From the NCBI GenBank assembly GCA_006176705.1, contig QRFJ01002104.1, forward strand, positions 1-64,000: a DNA stretch of 64,000 bases. Reading direction: 5' to 3'. The notes beneath the pieces were generated by a model. It saw nothing but the letters and a program-made list of their open reading frames with translations, was not told the origin of the DNA and ran no database searches. This DNA comes from Cocos nucifera (taxonomy: Eukaryota > Streptophyta > Magnoliopsida > Arecales > Arecaceae). Position numbers and translations under genes: made by a program. Below are positions 10,280-21,741 of the stretch, one piece after another; position 1 is the stretch's first letter; every line of letters starts with the position of its first letter.

Positions 10280-11510
10280 GTAAAGGTTCCTAAGTGAGCC
10301 CAAATACATTTGGCTTAGTCGAGACAAGCTTTAATGATTATTAAAGGAGAACATTAGGCTCAATCGTGTGCTAGCATGATTTTCTTGAACCTAATTGAAT
10401 CTTGTTCAAATCAATTGAATTGGGTTAATCTAATTGATAATATCAAGATCCAAACCCTTGTTTGTGTGACTCAGTTAGGTTCAGTTCCGTATGATAATGG
10501 GATATGTCGTGATCTCTATCATTAACATCATTGAAACATCTTCCGATGGATTAGAACTTTTTTGATTGAGACAACTAGTATGATCGATCATCAAATCATT
10601 CTAATTGCTCCCAAAATCCATCAGTGACACCTAGCAGCATATGGTGGCAACCCATCAGAACTGAAAATGAACCTCTCGGTGTAGTTACCTGTGTGATTAA
10701 GTTCCTCTATCTTGAGCCCCGACCAGATTAGGGTTAAGGTGATCTCGTCAAACCCTAATTTCCGTCATATGAATTAATCATTCGATTCAAGTCCAATGTG
10801 AAAATCCTAATAGAAACTCTTTCTATTATTTCACTCTGCCATGGCCATGGGCTTATGGACTTGATTCTCATGATCATCATAGGGCTGCTCCTCATCTACC
10901 GAGGTAGATAGATCTCCTATTGGTGCAATCCAATTCCTACAATGAACATGCTATAGCCAACATACACCTCAGGATTTTGAATGGCTAGGAGACCGAGTTA
11001 TGGTGTAGTCAAACTATAACACCCTCAAGGTGAACTGTCGATGCACCTCAGGTCAAAGAACCAGACACACCACTGCAGCTTCGAGCCAGTCATCGATGAG
11101 AAGGTAGACTTTCTCATGACTACTCGAGGTGGTCACGCTCAGTGCCCTCGTTCTCTAATGAGTACCTATACTCTCGCTTCAATGTCTCTACACCGTAGAC
11201 TCAAGACTCATCTATCTAAAAGAAGTGATTGTACACCAACCTTTTGGATCAATCACCATCCTCATGATGATCCTATGGTCGGGAAGCATTTTATGAGTTA
11301 ATAATGAAAATTCATGTCTTAAATTTTCAACTCTTGAAAATATGAACTATCATTACCATTAACTCAAGGGATGTATCACAGACACTTTAAAATACACACT
11401 ATGATAGAAAATAACCCATTTTATTATTTATAGTTAAAATTATAATTTTGCCCTTAAAAATGTATTACAAGTGTCGGCCAATCTGGCTTCTAGGGCACAC
11501 ATATCTAACA
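10280..11510 (-). repeat. Family A LTR, first half, reverse strand
   Basis: In reverse it begins TGTTAGATATGTGTGCCC at 11510 and follows the family-A LTR for about 1.23 kb, stopping at the point where family C was inserted. It is more diverged than A1-A3. Its downstream half is not adjacent; a matching half is at 26165-27215 on the other strand. Confidence 0.85.
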
Positions 11511-12196
11511 AACTTTCACTTGACTTAAAGCCAATTGGCTACAAATCTAAGTCCCATCTTCTCAAGGTGGGCTTCAATCTTCTGCTGGCCTAATGGCTTT
11601 ATAAGTAGGTCTACCACATTATCTGTGGAGTCGACTCTCTTGACCTCGACGTAACCTTTCTCAAGATAATCATGGATGAGGTGGTATCACCGCTCGATAT
11701 GCTTGGATTTTTGGTGTGACCTCGACTTCTTAGCAAGGGCTATGGCGCCATTATTATTACAGTACAGAGGAATGACATCTGATGGCATCACTCCATTCTC
11801 TATGGTGAATTTCTTATACCAGAATGCCTCCTTTGCAACTTCTGATGCAGCGATATAATTTGCTTCCATGGTGAAATCTGCTATCAATGTCTGCTTGAAA
11901 CTCTTCCAACTGACAGCACCACCATTATACACAAATAGACTCTCAGATGTCGACTTTCAATCATCTATATAGGACATAAAATCTGAGTTTGTATATCCCT
12001 AGACTTGGAGTTCTCCATTACCAAAGATCAACATCATATCCTTAGTTCTTCTTAAGTACATAATGATACATTTCATAGAAGTCCAGTGTTCTTCATTTGG
12101 ATTCGACTGATATTTGCTCATGACACTCACAGCATGGAATATATCAGGTCGTGTACATAACATGGCATACAAGAGGCTCCCTATTGCTGAAGCATG
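11511..12196 (-). pseudogene. pol: RNase H end of a family A element, reverse strand
   Basis: The minus strand encodes the last quarter of Copia pol. The frame at 11932-11687 shows the RNase H motifs EANYIAASE and NNNGAIALAKKSRSHQKSKH, and the reverse polypurine tract leads into the LTR at 11510. In CNNNGA the catalytic Asp of CDNNGA has become Asn, and several stop codons and small indels lie upstream. The fragment ends at 12196 inside the segment homologous to YASAIGSLMY. The next 27 bases (12197-12223) match nothing else here and separate it from element II. Confidence 0.82.
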
Positions 12197-12223
12197 ACAA
12201 AACTACAATTAGGGGTGGGGTAA

Positions 12224-14507
12224 TGTTAGATATATGTGCCCTAGAAGCCAGAATTGGCTGACACTTGTAATACACTTCTAGGGGCAAAATTATAATTTTG
12301 ACTATAATTAATGAAATGGGTTATTTTCTATCACACCTGTGTATTTAGTGTCTGTGATACATCCTTTGAGTTAATGGTAATGATAATTCATATTTTCAAG
12401 AGTTGAAAATTTAAGACATGAATAATCATTATTAACTCATAAAATGCTTCCCGACCATAGGATCATCACGAGGATGGTGATTGATCCGGAAGGTTGGTGT
12501 ACAATCGCTTCTCTTTAGTAGATGAGTCTTGAGTCTACGGTGTGGAGACACCGGAGCGAGAGTACAGGTACTCGTTAGAGAACGAGGGCACTGAGCGTGA
12601 CCACCTCGAGTAGTCATTAGGGAGTCTACCTTCTCGTCAATGACTGACTCGATGCTGCAGTAGTGTGTCTGGTTCTTTGACCTGAGATGCATCGGCAGTT
12701 CACCTTGAGGGTGTTATAGTTTGACTACACCATTACTCGGTCTCCTAGCCATATGGAACCCTGAGGTGTATGTTGGCTATAGCATGTTCATTGTAGGAAC
12801 TGGATTGCATCAAGATGGAATCTATCTACCTCGGTGGTAGAGGAGCAGCCCTATGATGATCATGAGAATCAAGTCCAGAAATCCATGGCCATGGTAGAGT
12901 GAAATAATAGAAAGAGTTTCTATTTAGATTTTCACATTGGACTCGAATCGAATGATTACATCATATGACAGAGACTAGGGTTTGACGAGTTCACCTTAAC
13001 CCTAATCTGATCGGGGCTCAAGATAGAAGAACTTAATCACACAGGTAGCTGCACCAAGAGGTTCGCATTCAGCTCTGATGGGTTGCCACCATATACTGCT
13101 AGGTGTCACTGGTGGATTTTGGGAGCAATTAGAATGATTTAGATGATCGATCATTCTAGCTGTTCGAATCAGAAGAGTTCTGATCCATCGAAAGGAGTTT
13201 CGATGATGTCGATGATAGAGATCATGACATATCCCATTACCATACAGAACTGAACCTAACTGGGTCACACAAACAAGGGTTTGAATCTGGTGATCATCAA
13301 TTGAACTGATCTAGTTCAATTGATCTGAATGAGATTCAATTAGGTTCAAGGAAAATCGTGCTAGCACTCGATTGAACCTAACGTTCTTCTTTTACTATCA
13401 TAAATAAGTTGTCCTGACTGAGCCAAAGGAGTTTGTGCTCAATCAGAGGCCTTCATATGGTCTGACTGGAGGTTGTCCAAGTCAGAAAAGGTTGTCTTAT
13501 TTTGTAAGACATTACCTGCCATTTTTGGTCACCTGCCATTTCTTGTTCTTTGACTTTGGTCAAAAGTCTACCTTTGACTGGTCAAACGTTGACCATTGAC
13601 ACTTTGACTTTTGACCACATGTCATGCACCTATTGGAGAGCTGGTGGGGGCCTGTCCCCCTGCCAGAACCTGGCAAGGAGAAGGGCGCACGCCACCCTAG
13701 GGTGGCGTGTGCCCAAGTTGGAGGCGCCTAGGAGTCCTTGTTGGACAAGGACTCCATCTCCCTTTTTGGATTCCAATTAGAGTTCTTCTAAGAACCAACT
13801 TTGACTGGTCTTAGGCACCCTCTAAGGAGGAATCCAGGGGACTCTATTCCAACCAATCAGATTTAGATCTGATTTCACAAAGGGTTGTGATTGGTTGGGA
13901 AGAAGAGGAGTTGGATCACAAGAGTCTATAAATAAGACCCTGCGCCCAACTCAATTCCAATGCTAATTGAGAAACCCATGCCCCAAGGCTGCCTCTCCCC
14001 TCCTTCCTCCATGCCAAAGTCTCTTCTCCCCTTGCCTCTCCACGTCCAAAAGGAGTTTTGGACTTTGGTTGGTGCGATTCCAGATCAAAGAAAGGCGATC
14101 AAAAGCAAGAAGGCTGCGCTGCTGCAAAGGACGACTGCTGATCTTCAAAAGAGTTTTGAAGATCCTCCAGATCAGATCCAGATCTGAATTTTTGGAGATG
14201 TGATAGAGAAGAAGAGGATCTCCAGATCCAACCCGAGTGGATACCGGTAGAGGCCAGGCGCTTGCGTGGCTAGATCCAGAACCTTCCGCTGCAATCAGGA
14301 TCATCAACAGGGTAATAGGATTACCCAAATCAGGTAAATTAAATTTGATTTAATTTATCTTATTTTATTTTATTTATTAAAATAATAAGAATCAGATCTG
14401 AAACATATCAAGATCTGATTAGATCAAGAGAAAAATTTTTGAAATATATCTCTTGATCTGATCAGATCTGAACGAACCTGGACCGGGAAAATCAGGATTT
14501 CCCTTCA
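12224..14507 (+). repeat. Family A 5' LTR A3 of element II (2284 bp)
   Basis: It starts TGTTAGATATATG and ends CCCTTCA two bases before the primer site, so both ends are exact. It is the reference copy for the family in this window. Confidence 0.95.
13550..13934 (+). promoter_or_regulatory. Promoter region of LTR A3: W-boxes and TATA
   Basis: The W-box cluster spans 13550-13615 and TATAAATA is at 13927-13934. Spacing and flanks match A1. The region between is GC-richer and contains CCAAT followed by an inverted ATTGG. Confidence 0.65.
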
Positions 14508-14509
14508 AC

Positions 14510-14521
14510 TGGTATCAGAGC
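14510..14521 (+). other. Primer binding site of element II
   Basis: TGGTATCAGAGC, two bases after the LTR. This is the standard complement of the 3' end of plant initiator methionine tRNA used by Copia elements to start minus-strand DNA. Confidence 0.93.
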
Positions 14522-16386
14522 CATGGTTCTAAAATTATTTAGATCTAATTTTAAATTTATTTTAATTAGAAAAATAAAGTGATTTTAGATGTCACATGAG
14601 ATGTGATCAGATCTGAAATCAGAAAAAATTAAAATTAAATGATTTGGATCTAAGATTAGAAGATATGCATGACTAGTTCTAGAAATAGAATAGTTCTATA
14701 GAATAGTCTTGCATGTTTTTGAATTTAATCTGATTAAATCATATTTTAGATCTTTTATTTACTATTTTTTGATATTATAAGTGTTATAATAACATCTAAA
14801 AAATAGCAAATAAAAATTATTTAATTTTAAATATCATATGAGATATGATTGATGCATGTCTAGACTAGTTGTAGAATAGTTCTACATAATTGTCTAGATT
14901 AGAATTTATTTTGATTAGATCAATTTAAATCTAATTTTTTAGATTATTATGAGATAATTTAGATCTGAAAATATGCATGATTTGATACATGAGATGTATG
15001 CAAAATATGCCATGATTAGATCTAATTTGTATATGAGATATATGATATAGATCTATAAACTGTTTTGTAGTATTGCATGTTCCTGATTAAGGCGTTCCTC
15101 TTGGCCGTCCGGTCATAAGAACGAAGAAGGGTTTAAAGGCCCTCTCTTCCCATTCGATGGGGTGTTCTTATGATGTGTAGGGGTGCTGCGTGTTCGTCCT
15201 TAATCAGAAACCCAAAACTTACTTTCTGCAAAACCCTAGATCCTGAAACCCTAGGATTTATTGTGCATATTTTGTTTATGAACCCTACTTAATTAAGAAA
15301 TTAAGATTTATGGAATATTAATTAGGTCTAAAATTGAGAATTTCAGATCTAAGACATATTCATAATACTGGGTTCGGGCTTGGGTAGCTCAATTAGGTCT
15401 AAGCGGTTGATCAAACCGAATCAAGAGTTGGTTAGATGGGATCAACAATGCTTAAATTGACCAGCCTAATAGGATTAAGTCTGGGTCAAGATCGAGTCAC
15501 GATCAAGCAAGACCTAATTAGGCTCAGAGGTTAGAGTCTGGATTGTAGGCTAACCCAATTGGTTCTGACTCAACAATTTGGTGTCTAAGGTAAGTTTGGC
15601 ACATACGACCGACTGGTTTTTAATTGGAAGCTACTCGACCTGAATGCGTTCTTGTACGAGTTAATGGCATATTCCTTCCACCGATCTCACTTACCTGGCC
15701 ATATCTGTTGACACAGTTCTGATCTGAGGTGGTCAATAATCCGAGCTAACCCATGCCACTAGGTTAGTCATAATTGTTATGACTATGCCAAGTCTAGTTT
15801 AATGAGACCTGAATCAATTCTCCCTAAGAAAAGATTAAGTCTGAGGTCTTCCACCATTGTAGATGTGCGGGCCCTTCCCGGGGTTGATTGTTCTCGGCTG
15901 GATACAGTGGCTCAGTTGCACCGGGAAAGATGCAACCATGTCTATTAGGCATTGGATGCTATGGGCTGGAGGATGAGTTGGGCTCAATATTCTGGATACG
16001 GTGAGAGACTCAATTAGGAACCCAGTCTATGCAAATGGTGGGTCTGACTTAACTAAGGAGTGGATCAATATTCCGGATACGGTGAGATTCATGAATTAGA
16101 GACCAAGTTTGGGTGCACCATGATTAGAGAATCATTGAACAAGAGTTGTTCACTCATTGGCTAACCCATCACCAATAACTGTTAGGTGAGGTGATGAGTC
16201 AGTTGGTGAGACCGCACCACCCACTAGAAATCATTAATCATGGAGATTTTCGCATCTCTACAGAGGGAGTGTAGGGATCCGAGAAAATAGTGGGAGCTAA
16301 TTTGTTTAAAAATAAAATTCCCTAAATAAATTGGTCAAGTCAAAATTACAGTATCTAACTAGAATCTTTGACTCTCTACAGGAAAA
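14522..16386 (+). other. Long leader of element II with a candidate intron
   Basis: About 1.9 kb without a long frame separates the primer site from the gag ATG at 16387. A good 5' splice site (CTAAG|GTAAGT, intron from 15590) and a 3' site (TTTGACTCTCTACAG, ending 16381) with CTAAC about 25 bases upstream define a possible 792-base intron whose removal would bring the cap close to gag. The leader also has a direct repeat, CAATATTCTGGATACGGTGA near 15985 and its near copy near 16066. Confidence 0.55.
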
Positions 16387-16753
16387 ATGTCTGCGTCCAA
16401 CCCATTGGCACGTATCCTGGACACACATAGACTGACTGGACCCAATTATAAAGATTGGCTCAGGAACTACAAAATTGTTTTGGGTTCGAGAAGTTAACCC
16501 ATGTTTTGGACCAGGACCCTCCCACCTTACCAGCCCGTCCATCCACTTGAACAGAGAGCGTCTCTGGAAAAAATGGATAGACGAAGATAATAAGGCCAGA
16601 TATTACATGTTGGGCTCGATGTCTGATGAGCTCCAGCGCCAACATGAAGATATCGGGACTGCTCGCCAAATGTTGGCTCACCTGCAGGAGATGTTTGGTG
16701 AACAGAGTCGCGCAGCCAAATATCAAGTCACGAAATGACTTTTTAAGGCTAAG
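16387..16753 (+). pseudogene. gag: Gag N-terminal part of element II, broken
   Basis: ATG at 16387 opens the capsid region (PNYKDWLRNYKIVL, the usual Copia Gag start). The frame breaks near 16489 by loss of a T. It is further shifted by an extra C near 16540 and an extra A near 16567. The capsid continues at 16574-16738 (WIDEDNKARYYMLGSMSDEL) and stops at TGA 16736-16738, a stop also present in element IV. The capsid would form the virus-like particle that carries element RNA. The small indels lie in short homopolymers and may partly be sequencing errors, but the shared TGA is not. Confidence 0.85.
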
Positions 16754-17791
16754 ATGCGTGATGGGCAGTCAGTCCAAGATCACTGTCTGACAATGATCAA
16801 GGACATGGAAGAGCTTGAGAAGCTCGGTGTGAAGTTAGACTTGGATCTGCAGAATGATATTATTCTGCAATCCTTGACTGATGCATATGGGCAATTCATC
16901 ATGAATTACCACATGCATAAACTTCAAAATTCCTTGGCCGAATTAATGAATATGCTGGTTACCGCTGAGCTTTCTATGAAAGGTTCTAAAGGCTCAGTTC
17001 TTGCTATGGAACGGACTTCTTCCAAAAGAAAGTCTTATGGAAAGAAAAAGAAGTCTGTGAAAAAGCAAAAGGTGGAAGGATCAAAGAAGAAGAAGGCAGA
17101 GCCGAAGAAAAAGGCCGATGTCAAAGGAAAGTGTTTCCATTGCAACAGCGACGGCCATTGGAAGCGGAACTGCCCTACTTACCTGGCCACCCTGAAGAAC
17201 AAGAAGGAAGGTCCTTCTGGAGGTATGCTCGTTATTGAGTCTAACCTTACGGTTTCTTCTGCATCCAGTTGGGTGCTTGACTCTGGTTCTAGTGCTCATC
17301 TGTGCACTTCCATGCAGGGTCTTGAGGATAGCAGGAGGCTGAGGGATGGAGACATGATCCTACGCATCGGTAATGGAGCAAGAGTTGCTGCAGTAGCCGT
17401 GGGAACATACCCTCTTCGATTACCATCTGGTTTAGACTTAGTTTTGAAAGACTGTTATTATGTGCCTGCAGCTAGCAGGAATTTGATTTCTGTTTCATGC
17501 TTAGCACAAGAAGGCTATGTGATTACCTTCTTTAAGGACCATTGTAACATTCTTTATGAAAGAAATAAAATTGCAAATGGTTTCCTTATTAATGGTCTTT
17601 ATCAGCTACATATTGATGTACCTGTTCTAACTATCGAGCAAAACGTGAATGCCAAACGACCTAGGGATAGTCCAAACGATAGATATCTATGGCACCTGAG
17701 ATTAGGTCATATAGCAGAAGATAGGATCAACAAATTGGAGAAAAATGGGCTATTGAGTCCATTGACTTTCCGAGTCATATCCAACTTGTGA
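16754..17791 (+). CDS. gag-pol: Gag C-terminus, zinc knuckle, protease and GAG-pre-integrase
   Basis: 345 codons in one frame. Residues 1-80 are the end of the capsid domain and 91-125 a lysine-rich stretch. C127, C130, H135 and C140 form the CX2CX4HX4C RNA-binding knuckle. The aspartic protease motif is WVLDSGSS (D176), and the GAG-pre-integrase domain has LWHLRLGHI near the end. Gag and Pol are fused in one frame, as usual for plant Copia. The frame follows the TGA at 16736. It ends at an extra C near 17770 that shifts the integrase. The ATG at 16754 is nominal, inside the polyprotein. Confidence 0.88.
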   Translation: MRDGQSVQDHCLTMIKDMEELEKLGVKLDLDLQNDIILQSLTDAYGQFIMNYHMHKLQNSLAELMNMLVTAELSMKGSKGSVLAMERTSSKRKSYGKKKKSVKKQKVEGSKKKKAEPKKKADVKGKCFHCNSDGHWKRNCPTYLATLKNKKEGPSGGMLVIESNLTVSSASSWVLDSGSSAHLCTSMQGLEDSRRLRDGDMILRIGNGARVAAVAVGTYPLRLPSGLDLVLKDCYYVPAASRNLISVSCLAQEGYVITFFKDHCNILYERNKIANGFLINGLYQLHIDVPVLTIEQNVNAKRPRDSPNDRYLWHLRLGHIAEDRINKLEKNGLLSPLTFRVISNL

Positions 17792-18731
17792 ATCTTGTCT
17801 TCAAGGCAAAATGACTAAACTCCCTTTTGTTGGACATGGGGAGAGGGCCACAGATCTCCTTGCCCTAGTACATACTGATGTGTGCGGCCCATTTGATGTG
17901 CCGGCTAGAGGCAATTTTGTCTACTTCATTACCTTTACCGATGATCTGTCTAGGTATGGGTATGTGTATCTTATGAGACACAAGTCTGAAGCTTTTGAAA
18001 AGTTCAAAGAATTCAGACATGAAGTAGAAAAACAAACTGAAAAACCCATTAAGGTTCTTCGATCAGATCGAGGAGGTGAATACCTTAGCCGAGAATTCCT
18101 AGACTATCTCAAGGAAAAATGGCATAGTCTCTCAATGGACTCCACCAGGAACACCTCAACTCAACGGGGTTTCAGAATGGAGAAATCGGACTCTATTGGA
18201 TATGGTTCGATCCATGATGAGCTTCACAGACCTCCCTGATTTTCTTTGGGGACACTTCATTGTTAACTTCAATTTATCTACTGAATAGGGTTCCCTCTAA
18301 AACCGTTCCTACCACACCGTATGAGATATGGCACGGTAAGAAACCAAGTCTGAGTCATCTCAGAATTTGGGGTTGTCCGGCTCATGTCAAAAGACAACAA
18401 GCGGACAAGTTAGAGTTTAGGTCCTTTAGAGCTCGATTCATAGGATATCCTAAAGAGTCATTAGGATACTATTTCTACATTCCAGAAGACCACAATGTGA
18501 TTGTGAGTCGACATGCCATCTTTCTTGAAAAATAGTTTATTCAAGATAGCGGCATTGGAAAGCAGATTAAGCTTGATGAGAAAGTCTCACAAGTACAACG
18601 AGCTAAGGACCAATTGGAACCAAATCAGGTTGAGCCAATAAGAACACTACCTCCTCCACCTCGTAGATCGGAAAGAGTTTTCCATCCCCCTGAAAGATAC
18701 TTAGGTATTATTTCAGAGGAAGTAGAGGAAA
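17792..18731 (+). pseudogene. pol: Integrase of element II, broken
   Basis: 17811-18239 carries HTDVCGPF, FTDDLSRYGY and SDRGGEYLS, the first two acidic residues of the integrase triad. An extra A near 18115 (GGAAAAATGG) shifts the frame, so the segment with the catalytic Glu (near SEWRNRTLL) is read out of frame. A further extra T near 18257 shifts it back, and the C-terminal part (18260-18535, RFIGYPKESLGYYFY) ends at TAG 18533-18535. The extra A also occurs in element IV, the extra T in element I, and the TAG in both. Confidence 0.88.
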
Positions 18732-20336
18732 ATGTTCCTCGTAGGTAATGGTGCTCATGGTGATGATCCCAAAACCTACAACGAGGCGATATCAGATATC
18801 GACTCCGAGAAATGGCTAGAGGCAATGCAGTCAGAAATTGACTCGATGCACTCAAACCAAGTCTGGACCTTGGTAGATCCACCAGAAGGTATAGTACCTA
18901 TTGGGTGTAAATGGATCTTCAAGAGAAAGATTGGTGCAGATGGGAATGTGGAGACATTCAAGGCTAGACTAGTGGCAAAAGGTTATAGTCAACGCGAAGG
19001 CATTGACTATCAGGATACCTTTTCCCAGTGGCTATGCTAAAATCCATCCGCACATTGCTTGCCGTTGCAGCCTATTTCGATTATGAAATATGGCAAATGG
19101 ACGTGAAAACGGCATTCTTAAATGGATATCTTGAGGAAGATATCTATATGGAACAGCCGCTAGGTTTCACATCCAGTGATACTGATCACAAGGTTTGCAA
19201 GCTGCAAAGGTCCATATATGGACTTAAGCAAGCATCTCGGAGCTGGAACACTCGTTTCAATGATGTGATCAAAAAGTTTGGTTTCATCAAAAATGAAGAG
19301 GAACCATGTGTTTTCAAAAAGGTCAGTGGGAGCGCTGTTGTCTTCCTCGTATTGTACGTGGATGACATCCTCCTTATTGGGAATGATATTCCCATGTTGA
19401 CATCAGTCAAAATATGGTTGTCCAAGGAATTCTCCATGAAAGACCTAGGTGAAGCATCCTTTATTCTAGGAATTAAGGTCTATAGGGATAGACCGAATAG
19501 GATGCTAGGACTTTCACAGAAGATGTACATAGAGGAAAGTACTAAAGAGGTTTAGTATGGAAAACTCTAAGAGGGGATTAATACCCTTCAGACATGGTAT
19601 TCATCTTTCCAAGAAGATGTGCCCTAGCACACCTGAGGAAATAGAACGCATGAGCAAGATCCCTTATGCTTCTGCAATAGGGAGCCTCATGTATGCCATG
19701 CTATGTACACGACCTGATATAGCCCATGCTGTGAGTGTCACAAGCAGATATCAGTCAAATCCAGGTGAAGAACACTGGACTTCTGTGAAATGTATCCTTA
19801 AGTACTTGAGAAGAACTAAGGATATGATGTTGGTCTTTGGTAATGGAGAACTCCAAGTCCAGGGATACACAGACTCGGATTTCATGTCCGATATAGATGA
19901 TCGAAAGTCGACATCTGGGAGTCTGTTTGTGTGCAATGGTGGTGCTGTCAGCTGGAAGAGTTCCAAGCAAACTGTGATAGCAGATTCCACCATGGAAGCA
20001 GAATATATCGCTGCATCAGAGGCTGCGAAGGAAGCATTCTGGTACAAGAAGTTTGCTGCAGAAATTGGAGTAATGCCATCAGATGCCATTCCTCTATACT
20101 GCGACAACAATGGCGCCATAGCCCTTGCTAAGGAGCCGAGGTCTCACCAGAAATCCAAGCACATTGAGCGGCGATACCACCTCATCCGCGATTACCTCGA
20201 GAAGGGTTACGTCGAGGTCAAGAGAGTCAACTCCACAGATAATGTGGCAGACCCACTTACAAAGCCGTTGGGCCAGCAGAAGATCGAAGCCCACCTTGAG
20301 AAGATGGGACTTAGACTTGTAGCCAATTGGCTTTAG
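18732..20336 (+). pseudogene. pol: RT-RNase H of element II, split into three frames
   Basis: This is the same protein as the intact frame at 1284-3005, broken by an extra A near 18728, a missing C near 19025 (TTTTCCCAGTGG against TTTTCCCCAGTGG) and an extra A near 19537. All key motifs survive: QMDVKTAFLNG, YVDD, then DSDF, MEAEYIAASE and CDNNGAIALAKE in the clean frame 19557-20336. The three breaks are one-base changes in homopolymers, so the element may be intact in the real genome. Confidence 0.88.
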
Positions 20337-20350
20337 GACAAGTGGGAGAT

Positions 20351-21167
20351 TGTTAGATATATGTGCCCTAGAAGCCAGAATTGGCTGACACTTGTAATAC
20401 ACTTCTAGGGGCAAAATTATAATTTTGACTATAATCAATAAAATGGGTTATTTTCTATCACATATGTGTATTTAGTGTCTGTGATACATCCTTTGAGTTA
20501 ATGGTAATGATAATTCATATTTTCAAGAGTTGAAAATTTAAGACATGAATAATCATTATTAACTCATAAAATGCTTCCCGACCATAGGATCATCACGAGG
20601 ATGGTGATTGATCCGAAAGGTTGGTGTACAATCGCTTCTCTTTAGTAGATGAGTCTTGAGTCTACGGTGTGGAGACACCGGAGCGAGAGTACAGGTACTC
20701 GTTAGAGAACGAGGGCACTGAGCGTGACCACCTCGAGTAGTCATTAGGGAAGTCTACCTTCTCGTCAATGACTGACTCGATGCTGCAGTAGTGTGTCTGG
20801 TTCTTTGACCTGAGGTGCATCGGCAGTTCACCTTGAGGGTGTTATAGTTTGACTACACCATTACTCGGTCTCCTAGCCATATGGAACCCTGAGGTGTATG
20901 TTGGCTATAGCATGTTCATTGTAGGAACTGGATTGCATCAAGATGGAATCTATCTACCTCGGTGGTAGAGGAGCAGCCCTATGATGATCATGAGAATCAA
21001 GTCCAGAAGTCCATGGCCATGGCAGAGTGAAATAATAGAAAGAGTTTCTATTTAGATTTTCACATTGGACTTGAATCGAATGATTACATCATATGACAGA
21101 GACTAGGGTTTGACGAGTTCACCTTAACCCTAATCTGATCGGGGCTCAAGATAGAAGAACTTAATCA
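20351..21167 (+). repeat. Truncated 3' LTR of element II
   Basis: It starts TGTTAGATATATG after AGTGGGAGAT and follows the family-A LTR for 817 bases. At CTTAATCAC it switches abruptly to reverse-strand gag. It lacks the W-boxes and TATA. It differs from the 5' LTR at scattered positions, so the element is not brand new. Confidence 0.92.
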
Positions 21168-21741
21168 CGACCTTGTCATAGGAGCTAGCGGTGACCAGCT
21201 TGTTCATTAATTCAGCCAAAATTTTGAAGTTTATGCATGTGGTAATCATGATGAATTGCCCATCTGCATCAGTCAAGGATTGCAGAAAATATCATCTGCA
21301 GATCCAGTCTAACTTCATACCAAGCTTCTCAAGCTCTTTCAAGTCCTTGATCATCATCAATGTGATCTTGACTGACTGTCCATCCGCATCTTAGCCTTAA
21401 AAAGTTATTTCGTACTTAAACTTGCTGCGCGACTCTGTTCACCAAACATCTCCTGCAGGTGACCAACATTGGCGAGCAGTCTCGATATCTTCATGTTGCA
21501 CTGAGCTCATCAGACATCGAGCCCAACATGTAATATCTAGCCTTATTATCTTCGTCATCCATTTTTCTAGAGATCTCTCTATTCAGTGATGATGGATGTA
21601 AGGTGGAGGATCCTAGTCCAATACATGGGTTAACTTTCTTGAAACCCAAAAAGCTATTTGTAGTTCCTGAGCCAATCTTTATAATTGGGTTCAGTTAGTT
21701 TGTGTGTCCAGGATACATGCTAATGGGTTGGATGCAGACAT
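21168..21741 (-). pseudogene. gag: Gag N-terminal fragment, reverse strand
   Basis: ATG at 21741 (minus) opens the same capsid region as 16387. Homology continues to the segment equivalent to ELSMKGS and then stops at 21168, where it abuts the truncated LTR of element II. It carries many substitutions and indels and no frame over 60 codons. It is a dead fragment of a family-A capsid gene. Confidence 0.8.

Larger units (their letters stand above)
12224..21167 (+). mobile_element. Copia family A element II, nearly complete
   Basis: 5' LTR 12224-14507, primer site 14510-14521, leader to 16386, gag-pol 16387-20336, polypurine tract 20341-20350 and a 3' LTR cut at 817 bp. It is the only copy here with every part from 5' LTR to 3' LTR start. 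The 3' target duplication is lost because the 3' LTR is truncated by a reverse-strand fragment. The bases before the 5' LTR are GGTAA. Confidence 0.92.
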
